From Phytoactinopolyspora halotolerans (lineage in GTDB: Bacteria; Actinomycetota; Actinomycetes; Jiangellales; Jiangellaceae), in contig NZ_JAAGOA010000007.1 in the NCBI RefSeq assembly GCF_010550675.1, positions 1-64,000 on the forward strand: DNA of 64,000 bases, read 5' to 3'. Of this stretch, positions 50,914 to 59,239 are shown in pieces. Each line of letters begins with the position of its first letter. Positions within the stretch are counted from its first letter, which is position 1. The position numbers and the translations under genes were made by a program. The notes beneath the pieces are model-generated. The model was given only the letters and a program-made list of their open reading frames with translations. It made no database searches and was not told the origin of the DNA.

Positions 50914-51654
50914 ATGGCCCCCTTGATCACCACCCGCGCTGAGAGGCCCGAGTTCGGGTCTGACATCTGGGAGATGCCCGACTCCTGGCCCGCATTCATG
51001 GACCATGACCCTGTCGCCTGGTCGCTCTACGGTGTCGCCACCGCCGCCTACCCCGAATTGACGGTAGTCGCCACCGACGAGGGGACGGTCGTTGCGCACG
51101 GCCAGGCCACTGCTTTCCGGCAGAATCTGGAGGGCCGACGCGAGCTTCCCGACACCGGCTGGGACCAGGTGCTCATGTGGGTCAACTCCGACCTGCGCAA
51201 GGGCATCGAGCCGGACGTGGCCAGCGCGCTCGAGGTGTCAGTGCACCCTGGCTGGCAGGGGCGCGGCATGTCAAGGCTGATCCTCATGGCGATGCGCGAG
51301 GCCGCACGGGCCAGGGGATTCGACACCTTGCTCGCGCCAGTCCGCCCTAGCGGCAAGCACCTCGAGCCGGCCACACCGATGAGCGAGTACGCGTATCGAA
51401 CCCGCGCGGATGGGCTACCCGAAGATCCGTGGCTGCGCATACACGTCCGCGCTGGCGGCGTCATCGAAAAGATCGCGCCCGCCTCCATGGTCGTCGGGTC
51501 CTCGCTCACGAACTGGCGCACGTGGACCGGACTCCCATTCGATGTGGACGGCCTCGTCGAGGTCCCGCACGCGCTCACTCTCGTTCACAGTGCGCCCGCG
51601 CACGACCACGCTGTGTACGTGGAGCCGAATGTGTGGGTGCGGCACCGGTTGTGA
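50914..51654 (+). CDS. GNAT-like N-acetyltransferase
   Basis: A 246-residue protein with a GNAT core: the acetyl-CoA pyrophosphate loop is VSVHPGWQGRGMSRLIL, preceded by the strand DVASALE. The C-terminal ~100 residues are family-specific (YAYRTRADGLPEDPWLRIHV). The ATG at 50914 lies 7 nt after TACGCT and lacks a ribosome-binding site, so a leaderless mRNA is likely; an upstream start near 50773 would overlap the hydrolase gene. Confidence 0.85.
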   Translation: MAPLITTRAERPEFGSDIWEMPDSWPAFMDHDPVAWSLYGVATAAYPELTVVATDEGTVVAHGQATAFRQNLEGRRELPDTGWDQVLMWVNSDLRKGIEPDVASALEVSVHPGWQGRGMSRLILMAMREAARARGFDTLLAPVRPSGKHLEPATPMSEYAYRTRADGLPEDPWLRIHVRAGGVIEKIAPASMVVGSSLTNWRTWTGLPFDVDGLVEVPHALTLVHSAPAHDHAVYVEPNVWVRHRL

Positions 51655-51801
51655 GCCTGTTCCGGCCCTCGGCAATGGCGTCGTACCGGACCAAGCTGGA
51701 GAAGTGATCAGCCGCCCCTGCACCTCTGACAATGAGGAGATCCGCCGCGCGGCGGCATCCAGGTTCCATCTCTAGTAACAGAGTTGGACAGCTTCCGCAC
51801 C

Positions 51802-51996
51802 TCATTCGTCGTCGGCGAAGATGTCCTCGATCCTCAGGTTGAACACCCGGGCGAGACGGAACGCGACAGGCAGGCTGGGGTCGAACTTGCCCGTCTCGAT
51901 CGCGTTGATCGACTGTCGTGACACGCCGATGCGCTGAGCCAGGTCGGCTTGCGTCCAGGAGCGTTCGGCCCGCAGGTCCGCGATGCGGTTCTTCAT
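51802..51996 (-). CDS. Small XRE-type regulator
   Basis: A 64-residue stand-alone helix-turn-helix (KNRIADLRAERSWTQADLAQ, VSRQSINAIETGKFDPSLP, LARVFNLRIEDIF) of the YozG-like type. Its ATG overlaps the stop of the upstream membrane-protein gene by 4 bp. Small XRE/membrane-protein pairs are common, and the regulator usually represses its own operon, here probably through the dyad at 52433. Confidence 0.93.
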   Translation of the reverse strand: MKNRIADLRAERSWTQADLAQRIGVSRQSINAIETGKFDPSLPVAFRLARVFNLRIEDIFADDE

Positions 51997-52409
51997 CGGT
52001 ACCTGATCCAGCCGACGATGACAGCGATCACGTAGACGACGCCCAGCAGGGCGGGGAAGATCGCGATGTGGAGGTCGTCGGCGACGAGGCCTGCGTCGTC
52101 CGCGACGACGTATCCGAACCCGGCGACCCAACCTGTCCCGAATGCCACCGCCAGTGCATTCTGGATGATCTTGCGCCAAAGATCATCCAGTGCAAGGAGG
52201 AAACGGGCGAAGGCGATGATCCAGGCGACACCAGCGAGAACGTTGACGGCGACGGCGGCCCAGCTTGCCACCCGCTGCGAGTCCCACACGAACTCGGGGC
52301 CGAATCTGGCCACGGCAAGCGTCGCGACCCAGATCAGTGTCCAGAGCGCAAGCCGAGCGGTCGCCCTGTTCGAGTCCCGATAGCTTGCGGCCTCATCGCG
52401 TGCTTGCAC
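51993..52409 (-). CDS. Small four-helix membrane protein paired with XRE regulator
   Basis: A 138-residue integral membrane protein with about four transmembrane segments (LALWTLIWVATLAVARFG, VASWAAVAVNVLAGVAWIIA, ALAVAFGTGWVAGFGYVVA, IFPALLGVVYVIAVIVGW). I do not recognise the exact family. It is translationally coupled to the XRE gene, suggesting a sensor or anti-regulator role. Confidence 0.87.
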   Translation of the reverse strand: MQARDEAASYRDSNRATARLALWTLIWVATLAVARFGPEFVWDSQRVASWAAVAVNVLAGVAWIIAFARFLLALDDLWRKIIQNALAVAFGTGWVAGFGYVVADDAGLVADDLHIAIFPALLGVVYVIAVIVGWIRYR

Positions 52410-52432
52410 GGGCTGCCTCCCTCGGTCTCCCG

Positions 52433-52450
52433 AGTCAAGTAGACTTGACT
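52433..52450. promoter_or_regulatory. Operator AGTCAAGT-AG-ACTTGACT
   Basis: A perfect 8-bp dyad 23 bp upstream of the membrane-protein gene and 45 bp upstream of the small gene at 52495. It is the probable binding site of the small XRE protein, and it could act on both divergent genes. Confidence 0.8.
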
Positions 52451-52494
52451 TTCATCCGGAATATAGACGATACGCGTGAGGTTCAGGAGACGCC

Positions 52495-52686
52495 ATGCCC
52501 AGCTACCGGGTGCAGAACCAGTACGTCAAGCACGGGTTCATCGACCATGCCGAAGACAAGATCGAGGAGGCGATCCAACCCGTCCTGGAAGCGGGAACGG
52601 CGAACGGCTGGACACTTCACTCGTTCCAGGCCACGGCTGCGGCGAAGGGCACCAATCTCGTCTTCATCTGGCAACTGCCCGACTGA
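52495..52686 (+). CDS. Small conserved-looking hypothetical protein
   Basis: A 63-residue protein (YRVQNQYVKHGFIDHAEDKI, ANGWTLHSFQATAAAKGTNL, VFIWQLPD). AGGAGA precedes the ATG. The pattern of a helix between two strands with GW recalls small DUF4177-type proteins, but I would not assign it. The XRE operator lies upstream. Confidence 0.7.
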   Translation: MPSYRVQNQYVKHGFIDHAEDKIEEAIQPVLEAGTANGWTLHSFQATAAAKGTNLVFIWQLPD

Positions 52687-52775
52687 CACCGGCGCCTCAC
52701 CACAGCTCGCGCGAGTTGGCAGCGGATGGCCTCCACGCGGTTGACGAGGCGTCCGCAGCGCAAAATGCTGGTGGT

Positions 52776-53171
52776 ATGACAGGTGAGCGAAACGTTCTCG
52801 GCGGCGATCTTGAACACTGCGGCACCGATCCGTTGACGGGTTTCTACCGGGACGGCTGCTGCCGTACCGGTCCGGAGGATATCGGCGGCCACACGGTGTG
52901 CGCGGTGGTCTCACGCGAGTTCCTCGAGCAGCAGCAGCGCATAGGCAACGACCTGACTACCGCGCGACCGGAGTACAGCTTCGCCGGGTTGAGCCCCGGA
53001 GACCGGTGGTGCGTGTGTGCGGAGCGCTGGCTACAGGCGTACCAGATGGGTGCGGCGGCACCCGTCGTGCTGGCTGCCACGGACATCCGGGCCCTGGATA
53101 TCATCCCGTTGGACGCGTTGCGCGAGCACGCCGTGGACGTCCCCGCCGATCTGAGCGGCCTCGACGACTAG
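52776..53171 (+). CDS. DUF2237 family protein
   Basis: A 131-residue protein matching DUF2237: NVLGGDLEHCGTDPLTGFYRDGCC (a Cys-rich N-terminal segment), GGHTVCAVVSREFLEQQQRIGNDL, PGDRWCVCAERWLQAY and a C-terminal LDIIPLDALREHA. The conserved cysteines suggest metal binding, but the function of the family is unknown. The ATG at 52776 is chosen by conserved start position; no strong ribosome-binding site is seen. Confidence 0.88.
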   Translation: MTGERNVLGGDLEHCGTDPLTGFYRDGCCRTGPEDIGGHTVCAVVSREFLEQQQRIGNDLTTARPEYSFAGLSPGDRWCVCAERWLQAYQMGAAAPVVLAATDIRALDIIPLDALREHAVDVPADLSGLDD

Positions 53172-53326
53172 GAGCCGACGGCGAGGACGGCCGGCCCTGG
53201 TCTTGGCCTCACTCACGCGCAGCACCGAGCAGCTCTCGGTGGGAGTGTGGCGCCGAAAACGCGTCAGTAGCCGTCCAGGCCTTGCTCCGGCTCGAGAAGC
53301 AGGCAACTGCGATCCGCGAAACCACG

Positions 53327-53542
53327 TCACCGGGACACTGAGCGCATCACCGATTCGAGATCGGCCTCGCCCTCGGAACTCTGGGCGCCCTGTTGGAGCG
53401 CCGTGCGCATGAGTTGCTGGGCGGCCGGCTGCCCGACGAGCAGGGACCAGGCTGCTTCTTCTTGCAGGTAGCCAGCCGTCAGGTCAGCCGAGACCAGCGC
53501 GGCCTTCGCCTTCTCGATGACGCCGTCAGGGAGGGCAGCCAT
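53327..53542 (-). CDS. Short hypothetical frame, probably a gene fragment
   Basis: This frame encodes at least 71 residues (AKAALVSADLTAGYLQEEAA, LLVGQPAAQQLMRTALQQGA). It stays open upstream of the Met, through a basic stretch (GRKARREGKVSPERGRGRNR), to about 53690, where it runs into the 3' end of the SDR gene. The composition looks like real coding sequence that has lost its beginning. The family is not recognised. Confidence 0.4.
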   Translation of the reverse strand: MAALPDGVIEKAKAALVSADLTAGYLQEEAAWSLLVGQPAAQQLMRTALQQGAQSSEGEADLESVMRSVSR

Positions 53543-53675
53543 GTTCGCGGCGATTGTGTCGACAAGGGTGTCGAGGTCCGTAGCGGGGACGGACCGGTTG
53601 CGCCCCCTACCCCGCTCGGGCGAGACTTTACCTTCCCGGCGGGCCTTACGCCCGCGGCAGGATGGCAGCGCGTGC

Positions 53676-54422
53676 TCAGAGTTGGGTTTCGCCGCCGTCC
53701 ACGGTCAGCTCGATGCCGGTGGTGTAGGTGGCGTCGAACGCGAGGAACGCTGCCGCCTTGGCGAACTCATCGACGGTGCCGTAGCGCTTCATGGGGTTGC
53801 TCTGGGTCCGTTCCGCCCGGAATTCCTCTTCGGCTTCCTTGGACAAGCCCATCGTTTCCAGAATCCCTGAGTCGATGGGCCCCGGGCTGATCGCATTGAC
53901 CCGGATTCCGCTGGGGAGCAGCTCGCTGGAGAAGGTGCGCGCCATCGAACGCAGCGCCGCCTTACCGGCCGAGTAGACACTCGTCTGCGCCATTCCCATG
54001 ACGTTCGCGATCGACGTGGTGAGGACGATCCCAGCGTTCGAGCTCAGCATCGGTGCGAGCTTCTGCACCGTGAAGAAGGCTCCCTTGACGTTGATCGCGA
54101 ACAGCTCGTCGTACATCTCCTCGGTCGTCGACTCCAGCGGCGTAAGGAGTGAGATGCCGGCGTTGACGAACAGAGCCTCGACCGACCCAAGCTCGATCTT
54201 CACGCGGTCGGCGAGCATGTCCAGGTCGGACAGCGAGGCCACATCGGCCTGGACGGCCACGGCATTCTCACCGAGCCGCTCGCGCGCAGCGTCGAGCTTG
54301 GCCTGGGAACGGCCGGTGATCACCACGCGGGCTCCGCCTTGCACCAGCAGCTCCGCGAGGGCGAGCCCCATGCCGCTGCTGCCTCCGGTAATCACGACAT
54401 TCTTGTCGCTGTACTTACCCAT
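53676..54422 (-). CDS. Short-chain dehydrogenase/reductase
   Basis: A 248-residue classical SDR: VVITGGSSGMGLALAELL, LFVNAGISLL, catalytic Ser in LTTSIANVMG, YSAGKAALRS and the C-terminal TGIELTVDGGETQL. It lies 73 bp downstream of the AKR gene on the same strand and may be the last gene of the SDR-AKR-SDR group under the TetR gene at 56496. Confidence 0.93.
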   Translation of the reverse strand: MGKYSDKNVVITGGSSGMGLALAELLVQGGARVVITGRSQAKLDAARERLGENAVAVQADVASLSDLDMLADRVKIELGSVEALFVNAGISLLTPLESTTEEMYDELFAINVKGAFFTVQKLAPMLSSNAGIVLTTSIANVMGMAQTSVYSAGKAALRSMARTFSSELLPSGIRVNAISPGPIDSGILETMGLSKEAEEEFRAERTQSNPMKRYGTVDEFAKAAAFLAFDATYTTGIELTVDGGETQL

Positions 54423-54495
54423 GTCTGGTTGCTCCGTTCCATTATTAACGTCGTGATATGTATCCGGATGTCGCTGTCCGTCGGACGAGGACGCA

Positions 54496-55566
54496 TCAGC
54501 GGCGGGTCTCGATCGTCATGTCACCCGAGGTGACCGCGCGGATGTGGTCACTGGCGAGCAGTCCGTGCGGATTGCCGAGGTCGATGGCGCTGACCTCGTC
54601 GAGGCGAGCCAGGTGGGACGCAGAGAGATCAACCTCCAGGGCACCCAGGTTGACCTCTAGTTGAGCGAGGGTGCGGGCGCCGATGATGGGTGCTGTCACG
54701 CCCTGGGAGTGCAGGGCCCAGGCGAGTGAGACCTGGGCGGGGGTGCGGTCCAGTTCCGCGGCGATCTCCTTCACCGCATCGGCGATCGCGAGGGTGCGGT
54801 CAGTAACCATTCCCAGGGCGGCGTTGAGGCTCTTGCGGCTGCCCGCGCTTTCGCCAGCGACGGTGCCTATCGGGTTCAGGTCGTCCCGGCTGTACTTGCC
54901 GGTGAGCAGTCCTCCGCCCAGCGGGGAGAAGGCGACCACGCCGAGTCCCATCTCGCGGGCCATCGGGATGAGGTCACGCTCCCCGGTGCGTTCGATCAAG
55001 CTGTACTCGATCTCCAGCGCGACCAGTGGCGACCAACCGCGCAGGTCGGCGATCGCCTGCATGCGCGAGACCTGCCAGGCCGGGGCGCTGGAGATGCCCA
55101 CGTACAGAACCTTGCCCCGCCTGACCAGGTCGTCCAGGCCGCGCAGGATCTCCTCCACCGGCGTCCTGAAGTCCCATACGTTGACATAGAGCAGATCGAT
55201 GTAGTCGGTGTTCAGCTGCCGCAGGCTGGCTTCCACCGACCCCACCATGCTCTTGCGGTGCGTACCCCCGGAATTGGGGTCACCGGATTGGCGCAGCGTC
55301 GAGTACTTCGTCGACAGCACCATCTTGTCGCGGTTGCTGCGGGCGAACTCGCCCAGCATCTGCTCGGAGCTGCCGTTGGTGTAGGTGCTGGCGGTGTCGA
55401 AGAAGTTGCCGCCGAGTTCGGTGTAACGATCGAAGAGCCTGCGCGCCTCGTCACGCTCGGCGCCCCAGCCCCACTCGGTACCGAACGTCGCCGTGCCCAG
55501 TGCGAGCGGTGAGACTCGGAGTCCGGACCGGCCCAGCAGCCGATAGGTGTCGAGTGTGAGTGCCAT
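54496..55566 (-). CDS. Aldo/keto reductase
   Basis: A 356-residue AKR: YRLLGRSGLRVSPLALGTAT, the Asp/Tyr region NFFDTASTYTNGSSEQMLGEF, Lys in MVLSTKYSTLR and IDLLYVNVWDF, where the usual catalytic His (YQIH or YLVH) is replaced by Asn-Val. This could alter catalysis. The ATG at 55566 has AGGAGAACAC upstream. Its neighbours are an SDR on each side. Confidence 0.92.
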   Translation of the reverse strand: MALTLDTYRLLGRSGLRVSPLALGTATFGTEWGWGAERDEARRLFDRYTELGGNFFDTASTYTNGSSEQMLGEFARSNRDKMVLSTKYSTLRQSGDPNSGGTHRKSMVGSVEASLRQLNTDYIDLLYVNVWDFRTPVEEILRGLDDLVRRGKVLYVGISSAPAWQVSRMQAIADLRGWSPLVALEIEYSLIERTGERDLIPMAREMGLGVVAFSPLGGGLLTGKYSRDDLNPIGTVAGESAGSRKSLNAALGMVTDRTLAIADAVKEIAAELDRTPAQVSLAWALHSQGVTAPIIGARTLAQLEVNLGALEVDLSASHLARLDEVSAIDLGNPHGLLASDHIRAVTSGDMTIETRR

Positions 55567-55633
55567 CGTGTTCTCCTGTAGTTGCTGTTTCGTGGCGTTC
55601 GGGAGGTGCGGCTTGGTGAGAGCTCGCCCGAGT

Positions 55634-56359
55634 TCAGGCGCCGAGTCCGTAGCCGCCTGCCACGGTGATGTCCTGGCCGGTGACGTAGCCAGCGGCCTCC
55701 GAGCCGAGGAAGGCCACCGCCTCCGCGACCTCCTGGGGCGACCCGAAGCGCCCAAACGGGATGTTCGCTGCCATGGCGTCCCGGCCCTCCTGGGGCACCC
55801 CGAGCTTGTCGAACAGCGGCGTGTCGGTGGCCCCCGGGCTCACGGCGTTGACGCGAATTCGGCGCGGAGCCAGCTCGAGCGCGAGCGAGGGCAGCATTGC
55901 CAACAGCGCGCCGCGCGTCGCCGCACCAACCGTGGCACCAGGACTGCCCACGCGAGCCGCAACGCCGACGGTCAGCACGATCGAGCCGCCGTCGTTCATG
56001 AGAGGAAGTGCCTTTTGCAGGGTGAAGTACTGACCCTTGAAGTTGACGTCGACCTGCTGGTCGAACGAGTCCTCCGCCACCTCGACTACCGGTGCCGGAC
56101 GGAAGATCCCCGCGTTGAGGAAGAGCAGGTCCAGTGACCCGAACCTCTCCGACACCACAGCCATCAACGCGTCAGTCTCGGCCAGAACGCTCGCATCGGA
56201 CCGGACGACGAGTACGTCGTCGGGGAGCTCGGACTGTACCCGCGCCAGGGAATCAGGATTCTGCCCGGTAACCGCGACCTGGTAACCGCGGGCGTGCAGC
56301 AGCTCGGCCGTTGCTCGGCCGATCCCCGTCGTCCCTCCGATGATGAGAGCTGTAGGCAT
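55634..56359 (-). CDS. SDR-fold protein with substituted active-site Tyr and Lys
   Basis: A 241-residue SDR: LIIGGTTGIGRATAELL, LLFLNAGIFRP and the C-terminal YVTGQDITVAGGYG. Where YxxxK is expected the sequence is TVGAATRGALLAML, so the catalytic Tyr looks like Val and Lys like Arg. The SVA-type catalytic Ser region reads LTVGVAARVG, without a clear Ser. It may be inactive or use another mechanism. It is the first gene divergent from the TetR gene. Confidence 0.9.
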   Translation of the reverse strand: MPTALIIGGTTGIGRATAELLHARGYQVAVTGQNPDSLARVQSELPDDVLVVRSDASVLAETDALMAVVSERFGSLDLLFLNAGIFRPAPVVEVAEDSFDQQVDVNFKGQYFTLQKALPLMNDGGSIVLTVGVAARVGSPGATVGAATRGALLAMLPSLALELAPRRIRVNAVSPGATDTPLFDKLGVPQEGRDAMAANIPFGRFGSPQEVAEAVAFLGSEAAGYVTGQDITVAGGYGLGA

Positions 56360-56399
56360 GGTGGACCCTTTCGTTGCTGAGGAAGTGCGAACCCAGTCG

Positions 56400-56419
56400 A
56401 AACGGGGATGTCCCCGTTT
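56400..56419. promoter_or_regulatory. TetR operator 1: AAACGGGGA-TG-TCCCCGTTT
   Basis: A perfect 9-bp dyad 41 bp upstream of the SDR start. It shares the GGGGA/TCCCC half-sites with a second site whose centre is 36 bp away. Confidence 0.85.
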
Positions 56420-56439
56420 GACTTACGGTACACTGAACC

Positions 56440-56451
56440 GGGGAGCTCCCC
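56440..56451. promoter_or_regulatory. TetR operator 2: GGGGAGCTCCCC
   Basis: A perfect 12-bp palindrome 45 bp before the TetR start. Together with the site at 56400 it would allow one repressor to control both divergent units. Confidence 0.75.
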
Positions 56452-56495
56452 ACTTAATTCCCACGTCTCATCAGAAACTTCCGATCACCTAGGCC

Positions 56496-57095
56496 ATGAC
56501 ACCTCCACCCAGCACCCAGCACGGCGCTCAGCTCGGCGCCCACCGCAGCACCCTGCGTGCCGACGCACAGCGCAACCGCGAGCAGCTCATCGCCACTGCC
56601 ACCGAAGCCTTCGCATCCGGACGCGCGATCTCACTTGACGCGATCGCCAAACGCGCAGGGGTCGGAAACGCCACCCTCTATCGACATTTCCCCACCCGGG
56701 AAGACCTGGTCGAAGAGGTCTACCGGGACCAGATCCGGCCCCTACGCGAAGACGCGCACGCCCTGCTAGCCACCAAGCCACCCGCGCAAGCCCTCCACGC
56801 ATGGATGCTTCGATTCGCCGACTGGGTCAGCGAACGACGCGGCATCTGCGAAGCCCTGGTCGCCATGAGCGCCTCGGGCCGTTTCGGCACCGGACCAGTC
56901 TGCGACGAGGTCCAGCAGATCCTGACGATGATGCTCGAGACTGGCGCTGCGGCAGGAGAACTACGCGACGACATCGACCCGGTCGACGTCGGCAGCATCC
57001 TCGCCGGGCTCTTCTCGGTAGCCGGCGCCCCCGAGCAACGCCCCCAGCTAAACCGCATGCTGGGCATCCTCATCGACGGACTCAAACACCGCTGA
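56496..57095 (+). CDS. TetR-family repressor of the SDR/AKR genes
   Basis: A 199-residue TetR protein: TLRADAQRNREQLIATATEA, LDAIAKRAGVGNATLYRHFPTREDL, then the small ligand domain (LHAWMLRFADWVSERRGICE). It is similar in design to the TetR protein at 31614, and both sit opposite AKR/SDR genes. The start at 56496 leaves 44 bp after the second operator. Confidence 0.92.
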   Translation: MTPPPSTQHGAQLGAHRSTLRADAQRNREQLIATATEAFASGRAISLDAIAKRAGVGNATLYRHFPTREDLVEEVYRDQIRPLREDAHALLATKPPAQALHAWMLRFADWVSERRGICEALVAMSASGRFGTGPVCDEVQQILTMMLETGAAAGELRDDIDPVDVGSILAGLFSVAGAPEQRPQLNRMLGILIDGLKHR

Positions 57096-57289
57096 GGAGA
57101 TCGGCGGGTCGCCCTCAGAGTCAGCACCGTGCTGAGATCCGGCCTTGCCTCGCTCGGGTCGGCAGCTGGCCACGCGGTCAGGTCGGAAGGTACGGACCTC
57201 CTCGCTCAAGCGGTCGTGCCCCATGACGTACCAGCGCCACCGTGCGCGACGATCCCCTACGGCTCGATGGTTGCGGTGCGTGCGGCGCC

Positions 57290-57660
57290 CCTAGGTCGAT
57301 ATGCCCGAGCCGCCGTCGATCAAGCGGCGATCGGCCCCGGCGGGCCCGGCAACTCGGTGCCGATCAAGTCGAGGAGTTGAACGCGGGCTGCCAGGCCGGC
57401 ACGACGGTGTACGAACTCAGTGACCGATTCGGCATCGAACGGCGAACGGTCAGCAACATCCTCCACCGACACGGCGTACCGATGCGCCGCCGCGGCCTCC
57501 CCCGACCAGGTTGACCACGCCATCCACCTCTACAACCTCGGCAGGTGCTGAACACGCTGCGTGAACGCGGCATCCCCACGCGAGACACCCACGGACGTCC
57601 ATCTCCTACACAGCCATGGCAAGAAGCTCTACCTACAACCGAACTCCGTTCCACGTTCGT
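57290..57660 (+). pseudogene. Remnant of an HTH DNA-binding (recombinase-associated) gene
   Basis: [40 protein letters not shown] and [13 protein letters not shown] form a resolvase-type helix-turn-helix up to about 57505. After a one-base shift, [15 protein letters not shown] follows. A further deletion then joins this to VLNTLRERGIPTRDTHGRP, which stops near 57660. The order matches small HTH proteins linked to site-specific recombinases that I have seen in actinobacteria. It is non-functional. Confidence 0.6.
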
Positions 57661-57890
57661 GGCACACGTAGGTTCTCATGCTTGATTGCGCTTTCTCATT
57701 GATTCTGCGCCTATCTTGCACTTGCACAGTTTCGATGAGAATCGAACCGCAGGACGGGGACAGTCGTGGCGGCTCGGCATCCGATGCCGTAGCTTGTTGC
57801 CGCGATGCATCAATGCCGCCGGCCCGCTTTGCAACGACCGGCGGCGTGATAACACCGCCTTTGTGGCCTCTCCGAGGTCGCTGCGGGCCA

Positions 57891-58328
57891 TCAGCCGGTC
57901 GAGCAGGCCTTCGCAATCGCTGCGGTGTCCCAGTAGAACGGATGCACCTCGGTGATGCGCCCGTCCTCGACCGTGATCGTCTGCAGGATCGGGAAGCGCA
58001 GCTCACGCCCGGTGGCCCGGGCACGTGCGCGCACGCGAGTCAGGACGACGAGTGGACTCGTGTCACTGAGGAACTCCTGATCCACCATCTCGAAGGCGTC
58101 CCACGCTTGGCTCATCGCGAGAAAGAACTGCTTCAGACCTTCATGGCCGCGCCAGATTCCCCCGTAGGGCAGGGAGTCTGCCTGGTGCAGCACAACATCC
58201 GGGGCAAAGTATGGTACGAGCAGCGCGAACGACGCACTCCCCGGACCACCCGCGGCGAGATACTCAGCCTCCGCTGCATACATACCTTTGAGCACGGACA
58301 TGGCGGCCGTTGTCGATGACATAGTCAT
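57891..58328 (-). CDS. SnoaL/NTF2-like protein
   Basis: A protein of about 145 residues with the SnoaL-like NTF2 fold (LLVPYFAPDVVLHQADSLPYG, GHEGLKQFFLAMSQAWDAFE, ILQTITVEDGRITEVHPFYWD). ATG 58328 is used; GTG 58337 would add three residues. It sits within a region of gene debris and may be a passenger or an orphan. The function is unknown. Confidence 0.8.
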   Translation of the reverse strand: MTMSSTTAAMSVLKGMYAAEAEYLAAGGPGSASFALLVPYFAPDVVLHQADSLPYGGIWRGHEGLKQFFLAMSQAWDAFEMVDQEFLSDTSPLVVLTRVRARARATGRELRFPILQTITVEDGRITEVHPFYWDTAAIAKACSTG

Positions 58329-58492
58329 GACGATCACCCTGGATCATCACACCACGCTTCGCTGGCGGGAATCCGCCGTCGCGATCTCCTGGCGCCCAGC
58401 CAGTGGTCGCCCACCTGGCAACCAGCACACAAGGCGCCCCGGCGCCATGACTTCTGCGACGAACGCACAGCACGGAGAAAGCGAAGTAGCGA

Positions 58493-58641
58493 TGAGAAAA
58501 CTGTCACGCATGGCGCGCAACCGGCTCGACGATGCAATGGTCATGGATGACCTCCGCAAGCGCGGCGTGACCCTAGCATCTGCGACAGAGTCCATCGACG
58601 ACTCACCCGCTGGAGAACCTCGTCGTGGCCAAGTCACCTGA
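58493..58641 (+). pseudogene. Serine recombinase fragment
   Basis: The frame reads RKLSRMARNRLDDAMVMDDL, RKRGVTLASATESIDDSPAG. This matches the middle of the catalytic domain of large serine recombinases (DRLARNR...GVTLVSATE...ID.SP.G). The catalytic Ser region upstream and all C-terminal domains are absent. It shows that an integrated element once occupied this spot. Confidence 0.7.
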
Positions 58642-58809
58642 GTGGCGCGCCCCAAAGTCCACTCGGGTAGATCGTCGCTATGGATGGCACCCACTGGTTC
58701 ACCGTGGCGGCTATAACGCCGAGAAGCAATCGATCAGCAAGCAGACGAGGATATCCATAGAGTTGCTTGCGCCGGGCGGAACGGTTGTGTCCCGCCCGGG
58801 AATGGGGTC

Positions 58810-59239
58810 AATGCGTCGCCCAGGGGAAGCGTGTCGCATCGGAAGGGGCCGTTCCCACACCGCCCTGTAACCGAGCTCGTGCCTACTGCAGACGCAGTAG
58901 CCGCGATTGCCTGCGCAGAGACGACGACTGGCGCAGTTGTGATGCGGATGATGGGACATACACAACCACCTTCAAGGAGCACCAACGAGATGATCGACGT
59001 CACCAACCTCACGAAACACTACGGCAGACACATCGCCGTCGATGACCTGAGCTTCACCGTCAGACCCGGTGTGGTCACGGCCTTCCTCGGCCCCAACGGC
59101 GCGGGGAAGACGACGACGATGCGCATGATCCTCGGGCTCGACAGGCCCACCGCGGGGCGGGCGCTGGTGAACGGCCGACCGTTCGAGCAGCACCGGGCGC
59201 CGCTGCGCGAGATCGGGGCGCTGATCGACGCGAAGGGCA
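58810..59239 (+). repeat. 430-bp direct duplication, copy 1
   Basis: This segment is repeated at 61019-61447 with one single-base indel (CCCAGGGG against CCCGGGG) and no other difference that I see. It covers the promoter region and first 83 codons of the ABC ATPase gene. The boundary at its 3' end (after AAGGGCA) is abrupt. Confidence 0.93.
58883..58900. promoter_or_regulatory. Dyad CTACTGC-AGAC-GCAGTAG upstream of truncated ABC gene
   Basis: A perfect 7-bp inverted repeat, about 90 bp before the truncated ATPase start. The identical site precedes the intact gene (61091-61108), so it is a candidate operator or mRNA hairpin duplicated with the gene. Confidence 0.55.

Noticed and set aside
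58900-58930. TTGCCTGCGCAGA in the ABC upstream region (and its copy near 61115) as a further MarR operator
   Set aside because: Only the inner core matches; the symmetric outer bases TTATAG/CTATAA or TAACT/AGTTA are absent, so chance is more likely.
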